Assembly (NCBI RefSeq): GCF_039727615.1
Contig: NZ_CP152474.1
Span: 744,001 to 808,000, forward strand
Length of the DNA stretch: 64,000 bases
Direction: 5' to 3'
Origin: Leclercia sp. S52
GTDB taxonomy: Bacteria > Pseudomonadota > Gammaproteobacteria > Enterobacterales > Enterobacteriaceae
Shown here: positions 35,053-47,346 of the stretch, piece after piece
Numbering within the stretch: the first letter of the stretch is position 1
How the letters are laid out: the number at the start of each line of letters is the position of its first letter
The notes under the pieces: model-generated
The model's input: the letters and a program-made list of their open reading frames with translations, nothing else
Databases searched by the model: none
Told to the model about the DNA's origin: nothing
Position numbers and translations under genes: made by a program

Positions 35053-36128
35053 TTTGGCTGGCCGAACATTTGGTCAAATATTATTCCGGCTTTAACGTCT
35101 TTTCCTATCTGACGTTTCGCGCCATCGTCAGCCTGCTGACTGCGCTGTTCATCTCGCTGTGGATGGGCCCGCGCATGATTGCCCGTCTGCAAAAACTCTC
35201 TTTCGGTCAGGTTGTGCGTAACGACGGTCCGGAATCACACTTCAGTAAACGCGGCACGCCGACCATGGGCGGCATTATGATCCTCACCGCGATTGTGGTG
35301 TCGGTGCTGCTGTGGGCGTATCCGTCAAATCCGTACGTCTGGTGCGTGCTGGTGGTGCTGGTGGGCTATGGCGTTATCGGTTTTGTCGACGACTACCGCA
35401 AAGTGGTGCGCAAAGATACCAAAGGGCTGATCGCCCGCTGGAAGTATTTCTGGATGTCGGTGATTGCGCTGGGCGTGGCCTTTGCGCTCTATCTGGCAGG
35501 CAAAGACACCCCGGCCACCGAGCTTGTCGTGCCGTTCTTTAAAGACGTGATGCCGCAGCTGGGTCTGTTCTACATCCTGCTGGCCTACTTCGTGATTGTC
35601 GGTACCGGCAACGCGGTAAACCTGACTGACGGCCTGGACGGTCTGGCGATCATGCCCACGGTCTTCGTCGCGGCGGGCTTTGCCTTAGTGGCCTGGGCGA
35701 GCGGCAACATGAACTTCGCCAGCTACCTGCACATTCCGTATCTGCGTCATGCCGGTGAACTGGTGATCGTCTGTACGGCGATTGTCGGCGCGGGTCTCGG
35801 CTTCCTGTGGTTTAACACCTACCCGGCGCAGGTCTTTATGGGCGACGTCGGTTCGCTGGCACTGGGCGGCGCGCTGGGCATTATCGCCGTGCTGCTGCGT
35901 CAGGAGTTCCTGCTGGTGATCATGGGCGGCGTGTTCGTGGTTGAAACCCTGTCGGTGATCCTGCAGGTAGGCTCCTTCAAGCTGCGCGGACAGCGCATCT
36001 TCCGGATGGCACCTATCCATCACCACTATGAACTGAAAGGCTGGCCGGAACCGCGCGTCATCGTGCGGTTCTGGATTATTTCGCTGATGCTGGTCCTGAT
36101 TGGCCTGGCAACGCTGAAGGTACGTTAA
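35046..36128 (+). CDS. mraY: Phospho-MurNAc-pentapeptide translocase MraY
   Basis: Integral membrane enzyme that transfers phospho-MurNAc-pentapeptide to undecaprenyl phosphate, forming lipid I. It is 360 residues with about ten membrane helices. Conserved catalytic motifs: [21 protein letters not shown] and the [10 protein letters not shown] loop. Confidence 0.98.
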   Translation: MLVWLAEHLVKYYSGFNVFSYLTFRAIVSLLTALFISLWMGPRMIARLQKLSFGQVVRNDGPESHFSKRGTPTMGGIMILTAIVVSVLLWAYPSNPYVWCVLVVLVGYGVIGFVDDYRKVVRKDTKGLIARWKYFWMSVIALGVAFALYLAGKDTPATELVVPFFKDVMPQLGLFYILLAYFVIVGTGNAVNLTDGLDGLAIMPTVFVAAGFALVAWASGNMNFASYLHIPYLRHAGELVIVCTAIVGAGLGFLWFNTYPAQVFMGDVGSLALGGALGIIAVLLRQEFLLVIMGGVFVVETLSVILQVGSFKLRGQRIFRMAPIHHHYELKGWPEPRVIVRFWIISLMLVLIGLATLKVR

Positions 36129-36130
36129 TC

Positions 36131-37448
36131 ATGGCAGATTACCAGGGTAAAAAAGTCGTTATCATCGGGTTGGGCTTAACCGGCCTCTCCTGCGTGGACT
36201 TTTTCCTCGCGCGGGGCGTAACGCCACGCGTGATGGATACGCGTGTCTCTCCGCCTGGTCTGGATAAACTGCCGGAACAGGTTGAACGCCACCTTGGTGG
36301 TCTGAATGACGAGTGGCTGAATGCCGCCGATCTCATTGTCGCCAGCCCGGGCATTGCCCTGGCCCACCCGGCGTTAAGCGCCGCGGCGGACGCGGGCGTT
36401 GAAATCGTCGGCGATATCGAACTGTTCTGCCGTGAAGCTCAGGCGCCGATCGTCGCCATTACCGGTTCCAACGGCAAAAGCACCGTTACCAGCCTGGTCG
36501 GTGAAATGGCGAAAGCGGCGGGCGTCAATGCGGGCGTGGGCGGCAATATCGGCCTGCCGGCGTTGATGCTGCTGGATGCCGCCCGCGAGCTGTACATTCT
36601 TGAGCTCTCCAGCTTCCAGCTGGAAACCACCTCAAGCCTGCAGGCAGTAGCGGCGACCATCCTCAACGTGACCGAAGATCATATGGATCGCTATCCGTTT
36701 GGCCTGCAGCAGTACCGCGCCGCCAAGCTGCGTATCTATGAAAATGCCCGCGTCTGCGTGGTGAACGCCGATGATGCGCTGACCATGCCGGTACGCGGGG
36801 CGGATGAGCGCTGCGTGAGCTTTGGCATCAATATGGGCGACTATCACCTGAACCGTCAGCAGGGGGGAAATCTGGCTGCGGGCGAAGGGTGAGAAGGTGC
36901 TGAACGTGAAAGAGATGCATCTGACGGGCCAGCATAACTACACCAACGCGCTTGCCGCGCTGGCGCTGGCGGATGCCGCCGGCTTGCCGCGTGCCACCAG
37001 CCTGAAAGCCCTGACTACCTTCAACGGTCTGGCGCATCGCTTCCAGCTGGCGCTGGAGAGTAACGGCGTACGCTGGATCAACGACTCAAAAGCCACCAAC
37101 GTCGGCAGCACCGAAGCGGCGCTGAATGGCCTGCACCTTGACGGCACCCTGCATCTGCTGCTGGGCGGCGACGGCAAATCGGCTGATTTCTCTTCGCTGA
37201 GGCAGTATCTCGGCGGTGATAACGTGCGTCTTTACTGCTTTGGCCGTGACGGTGCCGAACTGGCGGCGCTGCGTCCCGAAGTTGCTGAGCAGACCGACAC
37301 CATGGAGCAGGCAATGCGGCTGATTGCCCCGCGCGTGAAGCCGGGCGACATGGTGCTGCTTTCTCCGGCCTGCGCCAGCCTCGATCAGTTTAAGAATTTC
37401 GAGCAACGCGGCGATCTGTTCACCCGCCTGGCGAAGGAGTTAGGCTGA
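36131..37448 (+). CDS. murD: UDP-MurNAc-L-Ala D-Glu ligase MurD, one +1 homopolymer shift
   Basis: Adds D-glutamate to UDP-MurNAc-L-alanine in the cytoplasm. The frame breaks in a G run at 36862-36867; removing one G gives [21 protein letters not shown] and a 438-residue protein, exactly the E. coli length. ATP loop [13 protein letters not shown] near residue 112 and the C-terminal [17 protein letters not shown] motif are intact. MurD is essential and single-copy, so a real frameshift here would be lethal; this is strong evidence for a base-call error. Ends overlapping ftsW. Confidence 0.95.
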
Positions 37449-38692
37449 TGCGCTTCTCTCTCCCTCGCCCGAAAATGCCGCGCCTGCCAGGATTTGGCAT
37501 CCTGGTGTGGATCTCGTCGGCGTTAAAAGGCTGGGTCATGGGCTCCCGGGATAAAGATTCCGATAGCCTGGTGATGTACGACCGCATGCTGCTCTGGCTC
37601 ACGCTGGGGCTGGCGGCGATTGGCTTTATTATGGTCACATCGGCCTCGATGCCCGTCGGGCAGCGTCTGGCTAACGATCCCTTCCTGTTCGCCAAGCGTG
37701 ACGGGCTGTACATCATCCTGGCGTTCTGTCTGGCGATGGTAACCCTGCGTCTGCCGATGGCCTTCTGGCAGCGCCACAGTACCGCGATGCTGATCGCCTC
37801 GATCGTCATGCTGCTGATCGTGCTGGTGGTGGGTAGCTCGGTGAACGGGGCATCGCGCTGGATTGCCTTTGGCCCGCTGCGTATTCAGCCTGCCGAATTC
37901 ACCAAGCTGTCATTGTTCTGCTACCTCGCCAACTACCTGGTGCGTAAGGTGGATGAGGTTCGTAACAACCTGCGCGGCTTCTTAAAACCGATGGGCGTGA
38001 TCCTGGTGTTGGCGGTTCTGTTGCTGGCCCAGCCTGACCTGGGTACCGTGGTGGTGCTGTTCGTCACCACCCTGGCAATGCTGTTCCTGGCAGGGGCGAA
38101 ACTCTGGCAGTTCATCGCCATCATCGGGATGGGGATTTCCGCAGTAGTGCTGCTGATCCTCGCCGAGCCGTACCGTATCCGCCGTGTGACCTCTTTCTGG
38201 AACCCGTGGGAAGATCCCTTCGGCAGCGGCTATCAGCTGACCCAGTCATTGATGGCCTTTGGCCGCGGTGAAGTGTGGGGCCAGGGGCTGGGGAATTCAG
38301 TGCAAAAACTGGAGTATTTACCCGAGGCACACACCGACTTCATCTTCTCCATCATTGGGGAAGAACTGGGTTATATCGGTGTGGTATTGGCACTTTTAAT
38401 GGTATTCTTCGTGGCTTTCCGTGCGATGTCGATCGGCCGGAAAGCACTGGTTATCGACCACCGTTTCTCAGGTTTTTTAGCCTGTTCAATCGGTATCTGG
38501 TTCAGTTTTCAGGCTTTAGTTAACGTAGGTGCTGCAGCAGGTATGCTGCCGACCAAAGGTCTGACGCTGCCGTTAATCAGTTATGGTGGTTCGAGTCTGC
38601 TGATCATGTCGACCGCCATCATGTTTTTGCTACGTATAGATTATGAAACGCGTCTGGAAAATGCCCAGGCGTTTACACGAGGTTCACGATGA
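37448..38692 (+). CDS. ftsW: Septal peptidoglycan glycosyltransferase FtsW
   Basis: SEDS-family polymerase that works with FtsI at the septum; about ten membrane helices, 414 residues. Conserved [12 protein letters not shown] and [15 protein letters not shown] motifs. The ATG overlaps the murD stop (TGATG). Confidence 0.98.
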   Translation: MRFSLPRPKMPRLPGFGILVWISSALKGWVMGSRDKDSDSLVMYDRMLLWLTLGLAAIGFIMVTSASMPVGQRLANDPFLFAKRDGLYIILAFCLAMVTLRLPMAFWQRHSTAMLIASIVMLLIVLVVGSSVNGASRWIAFGPLRIQPAEFTKLSLFCYLANYLVRKVDEVRNNLRGFLKPMGVILVLAVLLLAQPDLGTVVVLFVTTLAMLFLAGAKLWQFIAIIGMGISAVVLLILAEPYRIRRVTSFWNPWEDPFGSGYQLTQSLMAFGRGEVWGQGLGNSVQKLEYLPEAHTDFIFSIIGEELGYIGVVLALLMVFFVAFRAMSIGRKALVIDHRFSGFLACSIGIWFSFQALVNVGAAAGMLPTKGLTLPLISYGGSSLLIMSTAIMFLLRIDYETRLENAQAFTRGSR

Positions 38693-39753
38693 ATCAACCG
38701 AAGCGGTTAATGGTGATGGCAGGCGGTACCGGCGGACATGTGTTCCCGGGGCTGGCGGTTGCGCACCATTTAATGGATCAGGGCTGGCAGGTACGCTGGC
38801 TGGGAACCGCAGACCGCATGGAGGCCGATCTGGTGCCGAAGCACGGGATTGAGATCGACTTTATCCATATCTCCGGCCTGCGCGGCAAGGGTGTTAAAGC
38901 CCTGCTGCTGGCGCCGGTGCGTATTTTCAACGCCTGGCGACAGGCGCGGGCGATCATGAAGCGCTTTAAGCCGGATGTGGTGCTGGGAATGGGGGGTTAT
39001 GTCTCTGGCCCTGGCGGACTGGCGGCGTGGTCGCTGGGTATCCCGGTTGTGCTGCACGAGCAGAACGGTATTGCCGGCCTGACTAACAAATGGCTCTCCC
39101 GCATCGCCAGCAAAGTGATGCAGGCCTTCCCCGGCGCGTTTCCGAAGGCAGACGTGGTGGGTAACCCGGTGCGTGTCGACGTGCTGGCGCTGCCGTTGCC
39201 GCAGGAGCGACTTGTCGGGCGTGAGGGCCCGGTACGTGTGCTGGTGGTGGGCGGCTCTCAGGGTGCGCGCATTCTGAACCAGACCCTGCCGCAGGTGGCC
39301 GCAAAGCTCGGCGACGCGGTGACCATCTGGCATCAAAGCGGGAAGGGCGGTCAGCAAACGGTCGAGCAGGCGTATGCCGACGCGGGTCAGCCTCAGCATA
39401 AAGTAACCGAGTTTATCGACGACATGGCGGCGGCATATGCCTGGGCCGATGTCGTGGTCTGCCGCTCCGGCGCGCTGACGGTGAGCGAAATTGCCGCCGC
39501 AGGCTTACCGGCGCTGTTTGTGCCGTTCCAGCACAAGGACCGTCAGCAGTACTGGAATGCGTTGCCGCTTGAGAAAGCCGGTGCCGCGAAAATTTTTGAA
39601 CAGCCGCAGTTTACCGCAGACGCGGTCGCCACCACCTTGGCGGGCTGGAACCGGGAGACATTACTGGAGATGGCGCAGCACGCACGTGCCGCAGCGATCC
39701 CGGATGCAACGGAGCGGGTGGCGAAAGAAGTGAGCCTGGCAGCCCAGGTTTAA
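38689..39753 (+). CDS. murG: Lipid II synthase MurG
   Basis: Peripheral membrane GT28-family enzyme that adds GlcNAc to lipid I. It is 354 residues. The N-terminal glycine loop [12 protein letters not shown] and second loop [11 protein letters not shown] are present, with the UDP-GlcNAc motif [14 protein letters not shown]. It contains a natural six-G run (38991-38996) with the frame intact, a useful control for the indels elsewhere. Overlaps ftsW by ATGA. Confidence 0.98.
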   Translation: MNQPKRLMVMAGGTGGHVFPGLAVAHHLMDQGWQVRWLGTADRMEADLVPKHGIEIDFIHISGLRGKGVKALLLAPVRIFNAWRQARAIMKRFKPDVVLGMGGYVSGPGGLAAWSLGIPVVLHEQNGIAGLTNKWLSRIASKVMQAFPGAFPKADVVGNPVRVDVLALPLPQERLVGREGPVRVLVVGGSQGARILNQTLPQVAAKLGDAVTIWHQSGKGGQQTVEQAYADAGQPQHKVTEFIDDMAAAYAWADVVVCRSGALTVSEIAAAGLPALFVPFQHKDRQQYWNALPLEKAGAAKIFEQPQFTADAVATTLAGWNRETLLEMAQHARAAAIPDATERVAKEVSLAAQV

Positions 39754-39758
39754 CCCTC

Positions 39759-39789
39759 GCAGCGCGTGTTGCGCTGCACGAATTTTTTG
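39759..39789 (+). other. Hairpin between murG and murC
   Basis: GCAGCGC and GCGCTGC form a 7-bp stem with a GTGTT loop, followed by ACGAATTTTTT. It resembles a weak terminator in the 59-bp gap, the only sizeable gap inside this gene block, and could reduce murC readthrough. Confidence 0.45.
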
Positions 39790-39812
39790 AAGTAGTCGAT
39801 GGCGTTTAGAGA

Positions 39813-41288
39813 ATGAATACACAACAACTGGCGAAACTGCGTTCAATCGTGCCCGAGATGCGTCGCGTCCGGCACATTCACTTTGTTGGCATCGGCGGCG
39901 CCGGTATGGGCGGTATTGCCGAAGTGCTGGCGAATGAAGGCTACCAGATCAGCGGTTCCGATCTGGCGCCGAACCCTGTTACGCAACAGTTGGCGTCGCT
40001 TGGCGCAACCATCTATTTTAACCATCGCCCGGAAAACGTGCTTGATGCGAGCGTGGTCGTGGTTTCCAGCGCCATCTCTGCCGACAACCCGGAAATCGTT
40101 GCCGCACATGAAGCGCGTATCCCGGTGATCCGCCGGGCGGAGATGCTGGCCGAGCTTATGCGTTTTCGTCACGGCATCGCCATTGCCGGTACACACGGTA
40201 AAACCACCACTACGGCGATGGTTTCCAGTATTTATGCCGAAGCGGGTCTCGATCCTACCTTCGTTAACGGCGGTCTGGTAAAAGCCGCGGGCGTGCATGC
40301 GCGCCTGGGCCACAGCCGCTATCTGATTGCCGAAGCAGATGAAAGCGACGCGTCTTTCCTGCATCTGCAGCCGATGGTGGCGATTGTCACCAACATCGAA
40401 GCCGACCATATGGATACCTACCAGGGTGACTTCGAAAATTTAAAGCAAACATTTATAAACTTTCTCCACAATCTGCCGTTTTATGGACGGGCGGTCATGT
40501 GCGTTGACGATCCGGTGATCCGCGAGCTGCTGCCGCGCGTCGGTCGTCAAATCACCACCTACGGTTTCAGCGAAGATGCCGACGTGCGTGTGGAAAGTTA
40601 CAAGCAGAGCGGTGCGCAGGGGCATTTCACCCTCGCGCGTCAGGATAAAGAGCTGCTGCAGGTAACGCTGAATGCGCCAGGCCGTCACAATGCCCTGAAC
40701 GCCGCGGCGGCCGTGGCGGTCGCAACAGAAGAAGGCATCGACGACGAGGATATTCTGCGGGCGCTGGAAAGCTTCCAGGGCACCGGTCGTCGTTTCGATT
40801 TCCTCGGTGAGTTCCCGCTGGAGACCGTTAACGGCAAAAGCGGAACCGCAATGCTGGTTGATGACTACGGCCATCACCCGACCGAAGTGGATGCGACGAT
40901 CAAAGCGGCGCGCGCGGGCTGGCCGGACAAAAATCTGGTTATGCTGTTCCAGCCGCACCGTTATACCCGTACGCGTGACCTGTACGACGATTTCGCAAAC
41001 GTGCTGTCACAGGTGGATGCCCTGCTGATGCTGGATGTTTATTCGGCGGGCGAGGCGGCGATTCCGGGCGCAGACAGTCGCTCTCTGTGCCGCACCATTC
41101 GTGGCCGCGGTAAGATCGACCCGATTCTGGTCTCCGATCATGCCCAGGCGGCAGCGATGCTTGCCCCGGTATTGACCGGCAATGATTTGATTCTGGTGCA
41201 GGGTGCGGGAAATATCGGCAAGATCGCCCGTACGCTGGCTGAAATCAAACTTAAGCCGCAAATTTCGGAGGAAGAGCGTCATGGCTGA
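39813..41288 (+). CDS. murC: UDP-MurNAc L-alanine ligase MurC
   Basis: Adds L-alanine to UDP-MurNAc, the first peptide step. It is 491 residues. UDP-binding [14 protein letters not shown] near the N-terminus, ATP loop [12 protein letters not shown] near residue 125, and the conserved [10 protein letters not shown] motif. Overlaps ddlB by 8 bp. Confidence 0.98.
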   Translation: MNTQQLAKLRSIVPEMRRVRHIHFVGIGGAGMGGIAEVLANEGYQISGSDLAPNPVTQQLASLGATIYFNHRPENVLDASVVVVSSAISADNPEIVAAHEARIPVIRRAEMLAELMRFRHGIAIAGTHGKTTTTAMVSSIYAEAGLDPTFVNGGLVKAAGVHARLGHSRYLIAEADESDASFLHLQPMVAIVTNIEADHMDTYQGDFENLKQTFINFLHNLPFYGRAVMCVDDPVIRELLPRVGRQITTYGFSEDADVRVESYKQSGAQGHFTLARQDKELLQVTLNAPGRHNALNAAAAVAVATEEGIDDEDILRALESFQGTGRRFDFLGEFPLETVNGKSGTAMLVDDYGHHPTEVDATIKAARAGWPDKNLVMLFQPHRYTRTRDLYDDFANVLSQVDALLMLDVYSAGEAAIPGADSRSLCRTIRGRGKIDPILVSDHAQAAAMLAPVLTGNDLILVQGAGNIGKIARTLAEIKLKPQISEEERHG

Positions 41289-42201
41289 TAAGATTGCGGT
41301 CCTGTCTGGCGGCACCTCTGCAGAGCGCGAGGTTTCCCTGAATTCTGGCGCGGCGGTGCTGGCAGGGCTTCGCGAAGGCGGCGTGAATGCGCATCTGGTC
41401 GATCCGAAAGAGACTGACGTGACGCGCCTGAAAGAGATGGGGTTTGCTAAAGTCTTTATCGCGCTGCACGGTCGCGGCGGTGAAGACGGTACGCTGCAGG
41501 GCCTGCTGGACATCATCGGCCTGCCTTACACCGGCAGCGGCGTGATGGCCTCGGCCATCTCCATGGACAAACTGCGCAGCAAACTGCTGTGGCAGGGGGC
41601 CGGTTTGCCGGTTGCGCCGTGGGTGGCATTGACCCGTCGTGAATTTGAGCAGGGCTTTGATGCCCGCGTTATGGAACGTATTGCGGCGCTGGGATTGCCG
41701 GTGATTGTGAAACCCAGCCGTGAAGGCTCAAGCGTAGGAATGTCTAAAGTCGACGAAGCAGGCGATATATCATCTGCATTAGCGCTGGCATTTCAACATG
41801 ATGAAGAAGTTCTGATCGAAAAATGGCTAAGCGGACCGGAATTTACCGTTGCGATGCTCGGGGAAGAAATTTTACCGTCAATTCGTATCCAACCAGCTGG
41901 AACCTTCTATGATTATGAGGCGAAGTATCTCTCTGATGAGACGCAATATTTCTGCCCAAGTGGTCTGGAAGCGGAGCGTGAAGCCCTTTTAAACGCTCTG
42001 GTGCTAAAAGCGTGGCATGTACTGGGCTGCCGTGGCTGGGGACGAATCGACGTAATGCAGGATAGCGATGGACAGTTTTATCTGCTGGAAGCTAATACTT
42101 CGCCGGGGATGACCAGCCACAGCCTGGTGCCGATGGCGGCGCGCCAGGCGGGGATGAGCTTCTCGCAGTTAGTGGTTCGCATTCTGGATCAGGCGGGCTG
42201 A
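41281..42201 (+). CDS. ddlB: D-alanine-D-alanine ligase DdlB
   Basis: ATP-grasp ligase supplying D-Ala-D-Ala to MurF. It is 306 residues from the ATG at 41281 ([23 protein letters not shown]). An upstream in-frame start at 41203 would add 26 residues encoded by murC and unlike the family, so it was rejected. Motifs: [25 protein letters not shown] and the C-terminal metal site [12 protein letters not shown]. Confidence 0.97.
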   Translation: MADKIAVLSGGTSAEREVSLNSGAAVLAGLREGGVNAHLVDPKETDVTRLKEMGFAKVFIALHGRGGEDGTLQGLLDIIGLPYTGSGVMASAISMDKLRSKLLWQGAGLPVAPWVALTRREFEQGFDARVMERIAALGLPVIVKPSREGSSVGMSKVDEAGDISSALALAFQHDEEVLIEKWLSGPEFTVAMLGEEILPSIRIQPAGTFYDYEAKYLSDETQYFCPSGLEAEREALLNALVLKAWHVLGCRGWGRIDVMQDSDGQFYLLEANTSPGMTSHSLVPMAARQAGMSFSQLVVRILDQAG

Positions 42202-42202
42202 T

Positions 42203-43039
42203 ATGTCTCAGGCTGCGCTGAACACGCGAAACCGTGAGGAAGAAGAAGAGTATTCCTCTTCACGGCGGAGTAATGGAACGCGTCTTGCAGGGATTACCTT
42301 CCTGCTCGCCGTGCTGTGTACGGTGTTTGTCAGCGGCTGGATGGTGCTCGGCTGGATGGAAGATGCACAACGTCTGCCTCTGTCGAAACTGGTCGTGACG
42401 GGTGACCGTCACTACACGCGTAATGATGATATCCGGCAGTCGATTCTGGCATTAGGATCGCCCGGCACCTTCATGACGCAAGACGTGAATATTATCCAGA
42501 GCCAGATTGAGCGTTTGCCCTGGATTAAACAGGCGAGCGTAAGAAAGCAGTGGCCGGATGAATTGAAGATTCATCTGGTTGAATATGTACCCATTGCGCG
42601 TTGGAATGATCAGCATATGGTTGACGTAGATGGAATTTCTTTCAGCGTCCCGGCCGATCGTGTCAGCAAGCAAAATTTACCCATGTTGTATGGTCCGGAA
42701 GGCAGCGAAAACGAGGTGCTGGAAGGTTTCCGTAACATGGGGCAGGTGCTGGCTAAAGATCGTTTTACCCTGAAGCAAGCCGCGATGACGGCGCGTCGTT
42801 CCTGGCAGTTGACGCTGACGAACGACATTAAGCTGAATCTTGGCCGGGGTGACACGATGAAGCGTCTGGCCCGTTTTGTAGAACTTTATCCCGTTCTGCA
42901 GCAGCAGGCGCAGGCTGAAGGCAAAAGGATTAGCTACGTTGATTTGCGCTATGACTCAGGCGCATCGGTCGGGTGGATCCCGGCGCCGGTTGAGGAACCT
43001 AATCAGCAACAGAATCAGGCTCAGGTACAGGCAGAATAA
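42203..43039 (+). CDS. ftsQ: Cell division protein FtsQ
   Basis: Bitopic divisome protein that bridges early and late division proteins through FtsL and FtsB. It is 278 residues: charged cytoplasmic tail, one membrane helix ([23 protein letters not shown], about residues 29-51), then a POTRA domain ([20 protein letters not shown]...) and beta domain. The Q-rich tail [12 protein letters not shown] is variable in the family. One base after ddlB. Confidence 0.97.
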   Translation: MSQAALNTRNREEEEEYSSSRRSNGTRLAGITFLLAVLCTVFVSGWMVLGWMEDAQRLPLSKLVVTGDRHYTRNDDIRQSILALGSPGTFMTQDVNIIQSQIERLPWIKQASVRKQWPDELKIHLVEYVPIARWNDQHMVDVDGISFSVPADRVSKQNLPMLYGPEGSENEVLEGFRNMGQVLAKDRFTLKQAAMTARRSWQLTLTNDIKLNLGRGDTMKRLARFVELYPVLQQQAQAEGKRISYVDLRYDSGASVGWIPAPVEEPNQQQNQAQVQAE

Positions 43040-43041
43040 CA

Positions 43042-44298
43042 ATGATCAAGGCGACGGACAGAAAACTGGTAGTAGGACTGGAGATTGGCACTGCGAAGGT
43101 TGCCGCTTTAGTAGGGGAAGTTCTGCCCGACGGTATGGTCAATATCATTGGTGTGGGTAGCTGCCCGTCTCGTGGTATGGATAAAGGTGGGGTAAACGAC
43201 CTTGAGTCGGTGGTGAAATGCGTACAGCGCGCCATCGATCAGGCCGAATTGATGGCAGATTGCCAGATTTCCTCCGTGTATCTGGCGCTCTCTGGCAAGC
43301 ATATCAGCTGCCAGAACGAGATTGGCATGGTGCCGATCTCAGAAGAAGAAGTCTCGCAGGAAGACGTCGAAAACGTCGTGCATACTGCGAAGTCTGTGCG
43401 CGTTCGCGACGAGCATCGCGTCCTGCATGTGATTCCGCAGGAGTATGCGATCGACTACCAGGAAGGGATTAAAAATCCGGTAGGGCTTTCCGGCGTACGT
43501 ATGCAGGCAAAAGTGCACTTGATCACATGTCACAACGATATGGCGAAGAACATTGTCAAAGCCGTGGAACGTTGTGGTCTTAAAGTTGACCAACTGATTT
43601 TCGCCGGTCTGGCGGCAAGTTATTCTGTGCTGACCGAAGACGAACGTGAACTGGGCGTCTGTGTGGTGGATATCGGTGGTGGTACCATGGACATGGCCGT
43701 CTATACCGGCGGTGCGCTGCGCCATACCAAAGTTATCCCGTATGCGGGGAACGTGGTGACCAGCGATATCGCTTACGCCTTTGGCACGCCACCGAGCGAT
43801 GCAGAGGCGATTAAAGTGCGCCACGGTTGTGCACTGGGCTCCATTGTGGGCAAAGATGAGAGCGTTGAAGTGCCGAGCGTGGGTGGACGTCCACCGCGCA
43901 GCCTGCAGCGCCAGACGTTAGCCGAGGTTATTGAGCCGCGTTATACCGAGCTGCTCAACCTGGTCAACGAAGAGATTTTGCAGTTACAGGAACAGCTTCG
44001 CCAGCAGGGTGTCAAACACCATCTTGCAGCGGGGATTGTATTAACCGGCGGCGCGGCGCAAATTGAAGGTCTTGCGGCCTGTGCTCAGCGCGTATTCCAT
44101 ACGCAGGTGCGCATTGGTGCACCGCTGAACATCACCGGTTTAACGGATTATGCTCAGGAGCCGTATTACTCAACGGCCGTGGGCTTGCTTCATTACGGGA
44201 AAGAAACGCATCTCAGTGGTGAAGCAGAAGTAGAAAAACGCGCGTCGGTAGGTTCGTGGTTCAAACGAATCAATACCTGGCTGCGAAAAGAATTTTAA
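43042..44298 (+). CDS. ftsA: Cell division protein FtsA
   Basis: Actin-like protein that tethers FtsZ filaments to the membrane. It is 418 residues. ATP motifs GLEIGTAKVAALVG and VVDIGGGTMDMAVYTGG; C-terminal amphipathic membrane helix (SWFKRINTWLRKEF). Two residues shorter than E. coli in the linker before that helix. Confidence 0.98.
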   Translation: MIKATDRKLVVGLEIGTAKVAALVGEVLPDGMVNIIGVGSCPSRGMDKGGVNDLESVVKCVQRAIDQAELMADCQISSVYLALSGKHISCQNEIGMVPISEEEVSQEDVENVVHTAKSVRVRDEHRVLHVIPQEYAIDYQEGIKNPVGLSGVRMQAKVHLITCHNDMAKNIVKAVERCGLKVDQLIFAGLAASYSVLTEDERELGVCVVDIGGGTMDMAVYTGGALRHTKVIPYAGNVVTSDIAYAFGTPPSDAEAIKVRHGCALGSIVGKDESVEVPSVGGRPPRSLQRQTLAEVIEPRYTELLNLVNEEILQLQEQLRQQGVKHHLAAGIVLTGGAAQIEGLAACAQRVFHTQVRIGAPLNITGLTDYAQEPYYSTAVGLLHYGKETHLSGEAEVEKRASVGSWFKRINTWLRKEF

Positions 44299-44361
44299 TT
44301 TTAGTAAGAGACCGGCGAGAATTAACGGTTTCGGGCGACAGGCACAAAACGGAGAGAAACT

Positions 44362-45513
44362 ATGTTTGAACCTATGGAACTGACCAACGACGCGGTGATT
44401 AAAGTCATCGGCGTCGGTGGCGGCGGCGGTAATGCTGTAGAGCATATGGTGCGCGAGCGCATCGAAGGTGTAGAGTTCTTCGCGGTGAACACCGATGCGC
44501 AGGCGCTGCGTAAAACGGCGGTTGGCCAGACGATCCAAATCGGTGGCGGCATCACCAAAGGGCTGGGCGCCGGGGCAAACCCGGAAGTCGGCCGTAATGC
44601 TGCAGAAGAAGATCGTGAAGCCCTGCGTGCTGCGCTTGATGGTGCAGACATGGTGTTTATCGCCGCGGGCATGGGCGGTGGTACCGGAACCGGTGCTGCG
44701 CCAGTGGTTGCTGAAGTCGCTAAAGATTTAGGTATCCTGACGGTTGCTGTCGTGACTAAGCCTTTCAACTTTGAAGGCAAAAAGCGTATGGCGTTTGCCG
44801 AGCAGGGTATCACCGAGCTGTCCAAACACGTGGACTCGCTGATCACTATCCCGAACGACAAGCTGCTGAAAGTGCTGGGCCGTGGCATCTCTCTGCTGGA
44901 CGCTTTTGGCGCCGCGAACGATGTTCTCAAAGGGGCAGTGCAGGGTATCGCAGAACTGATTACCCGTCCGGGCCTGATGAACGTCGACTTTGCTGACGTG
45001 CGCACCGTGATGTCCGAAATGGGCTACGCGATGATGGGCTCCGGCGTGGCGAAAGGCGAAGACCGTGCAGAAGAAGCCGCTGAAATGGCAATCTCTTCTC
45101 CGCTGCTGGAAGATATCGATCTGTCAGGCGCGCGCGGCGTGCTGGTCAACATCACTGCGGGCTTCGACCTGCGTCTGGATGAGTTCGAAACCGTGGGTAA
45201 CACCATCCGTGCGTTCGCCTCTGACAACGCCACCGTGGTTATCGGTACTTCCCTTGATCCGGAAATGAACGATGAGCTGCGCGTAACGGTTGTGGCTACC
45301 GGTATCGGCATGGACAAACGTCCTGAGATCACCCTTGTGACCAACAAACCTGCGCAGCAGCCAGTGATGGATCGCTATCAGCCGCACGGCATGGCGCCGC
45401 TGACGCAAGAGCAGAAACCGGCCGCGAAAGTGGTCAATGACAACACAACACAGACCCAGAAAGAGCCAGATTATCTGGATATCCCTGCGTTCCTGCGTAA
45501 GCAAGCTGATTAA
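44362..45513 (+). CDS. ftsZ: Tubulin-like division protein FtsZ
   Basis: GTPase that polymerises into the Z ring. It is 383 residues, as in E. coli. Tubulin signature GGGTGTGAAP near residue 106, T7 loop NVDFADVRTVM, and the conserved tail DYLDIPAFLRKQAD that binds FtsA and ZipA. A 63-bp leader separates it from ftsA. Promoters for it are expected inside upstream genes but I did not place them. Confidence 0.98.
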   Translation: MFEPMELTNDAVIKVIGVGGGGGNAVEHMVRERIEGVEFFAVNTDAQALRKTAVGQTIQIGGGITKGLGAGANPEVGRNAAEEDREALRAALDGADMVFIAAGMGGGTGTGAAPVVAEVAKDLGILTVAVVTKPFNFEGKKRMAFAEQGITELSKHVDSLITIPNDKLLKVLGRGISLLDAFGAANDVLKGAVQGIAELITRPGLMNVDFADVRTVMSEMGYAMMGSGVAKGEDRAEEAAEMAISSPLLEDIDLSGARGVLVNITAGFDLRLDEFETVGNTIRAFASDNATVVIGTSLDPEMNDELRVTVVATGIGMDKRPEITLVTNKPAQQPVMDRYQPHGMAPLTQEQKPAAKVVNDNTTQTQKEPDYLDIPAFLRKQAD

Positions 45514-45593
45514 GAATTAGCTGGAATTAGGGAATTTACGCTCTTTGTGCTAAACTGGCCGCCCGATAGTGATATACACTCTCGGTTGGATAA

Positions 45594-46532
<939 letters not shown>

Positions 46533-46556
46533 CGGTAGACTACGTTATCTAAATTC

Positions 46557-46609
46557 GACTGGTTGACCTGGCACTCTCTCCGGCCAGCAAGACCAGTCGT
46601 TTTTGTTTT
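46557..46609 (+). terminator. lpxC terminator
   Basis: CGACTGGT (46557-46564) and ACCAGTCG (46592-46599) with a GC-rich internal segment, followed by TTTTTGTTTTTG, 25 bp after the lpxC stop. Confidence 0.8.
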
Positions 46610-46783
46610 TGTCCTTCCTGAATTGCCGTAGTCAATGGCGCGTTTGCTGGTTTCATCATCATTTTTAACCTCCTGTATGCCTTATTACTGCTGCTGCGCC
46701 GTCGCATTGATGGTAATATCTGGGCGCGAAAAAATAAAAATCATACGGTAAGCCTGAAGGTTTACTTACTTGTGGTGGGGCAA

Positions 46784-47287
46784 TTGAGCGGAATTCTGAC
46801 GCGCTGGCGACAATTTGGCAGACGTTACTTCTGGCCGCATCTCCTTCTGGGGATGGTCGCGGCAAGCCTTGGCCTGCCTGCGCTCAGCGGCAACGCCGAA
46901 GCGGCTAATCCTGCGAAGACCGCCACCTCACGACAAGACCTGAACACGCGGGTAAATTTCACTAATCTTGCCCTGCTGGAAGCAAACCGCCGTCCAAACT
47001 TCACGGTGGATTACTGGCACCAGCACGCTATCCGCACCGTTATTCGTCACCTCTCTTTCGCCATGGCGCCGCAGGCATTGCCTGCCGTTGAAGAGTCCCT
47101 GCCGGTTCAGGCGCACCATCTGGCGCTGCTGGATACGCTGAATACGCTGCTTACCCAGCAGAGCGAGCCGCCGGTCATTGTTCGGCAGGTTGCTCTTGCC
47201 GCGTTCTATCCTCAATCCGTTTTCTCCGTGTCCGCCTGGATTAGCCAGGTGCAGGGCATTCGCGCCGGACCTCAACGCCTCAGCTAA
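46784..47287 (+). CDS. secM: Secretion monitor SecM (arrest peptide controlling secA)
   Basis: Exported regulator whose translation stalls when secretion is slow, opening the secA ribosome site. The arrest sequence [20 protein letters not shown] fits FxxxxWIxxxxGIRAGP exactly, followed by one last residue. The N-terminus has a long-tailed signal peptide ([22 protein letters not shown]). TTG at 46784 ([10 protein letters not shown]) is preferred: it aligns with the E. coli start and follows GGTGGGG; GTG at 46772 would add four residues. The middle segment (about 115-145) diverges from E. coli, as expected for a spacer. Confidence 0.93.
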   Translation: MSGILTRWRQFGRRYFWPHLLLGMVAASLGLPALSGNAEAANPAKTATSRQDLNTRVNFTNLALLEANRRPNFTVDYWHQHAIRTVIRHLSFAMAPQALPAVEESLPVQAHHLALLDTLNTLLTQQSEPPVIVRQVALAAFYPQSVFSVSAWISQVQGIRAGPQRLS

Positions 47288-47346
47288 ATTAACGCTTTTC
47301 AATACCTTAATTTAACTGCCCATGATGGGGCGTTTGAGAATTTATT

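Noticed and set aside
38991..38996. Six-G run in murG as a further indel
   Set aside because: The frame is correct with six G (MGGY), so this run is genuine.
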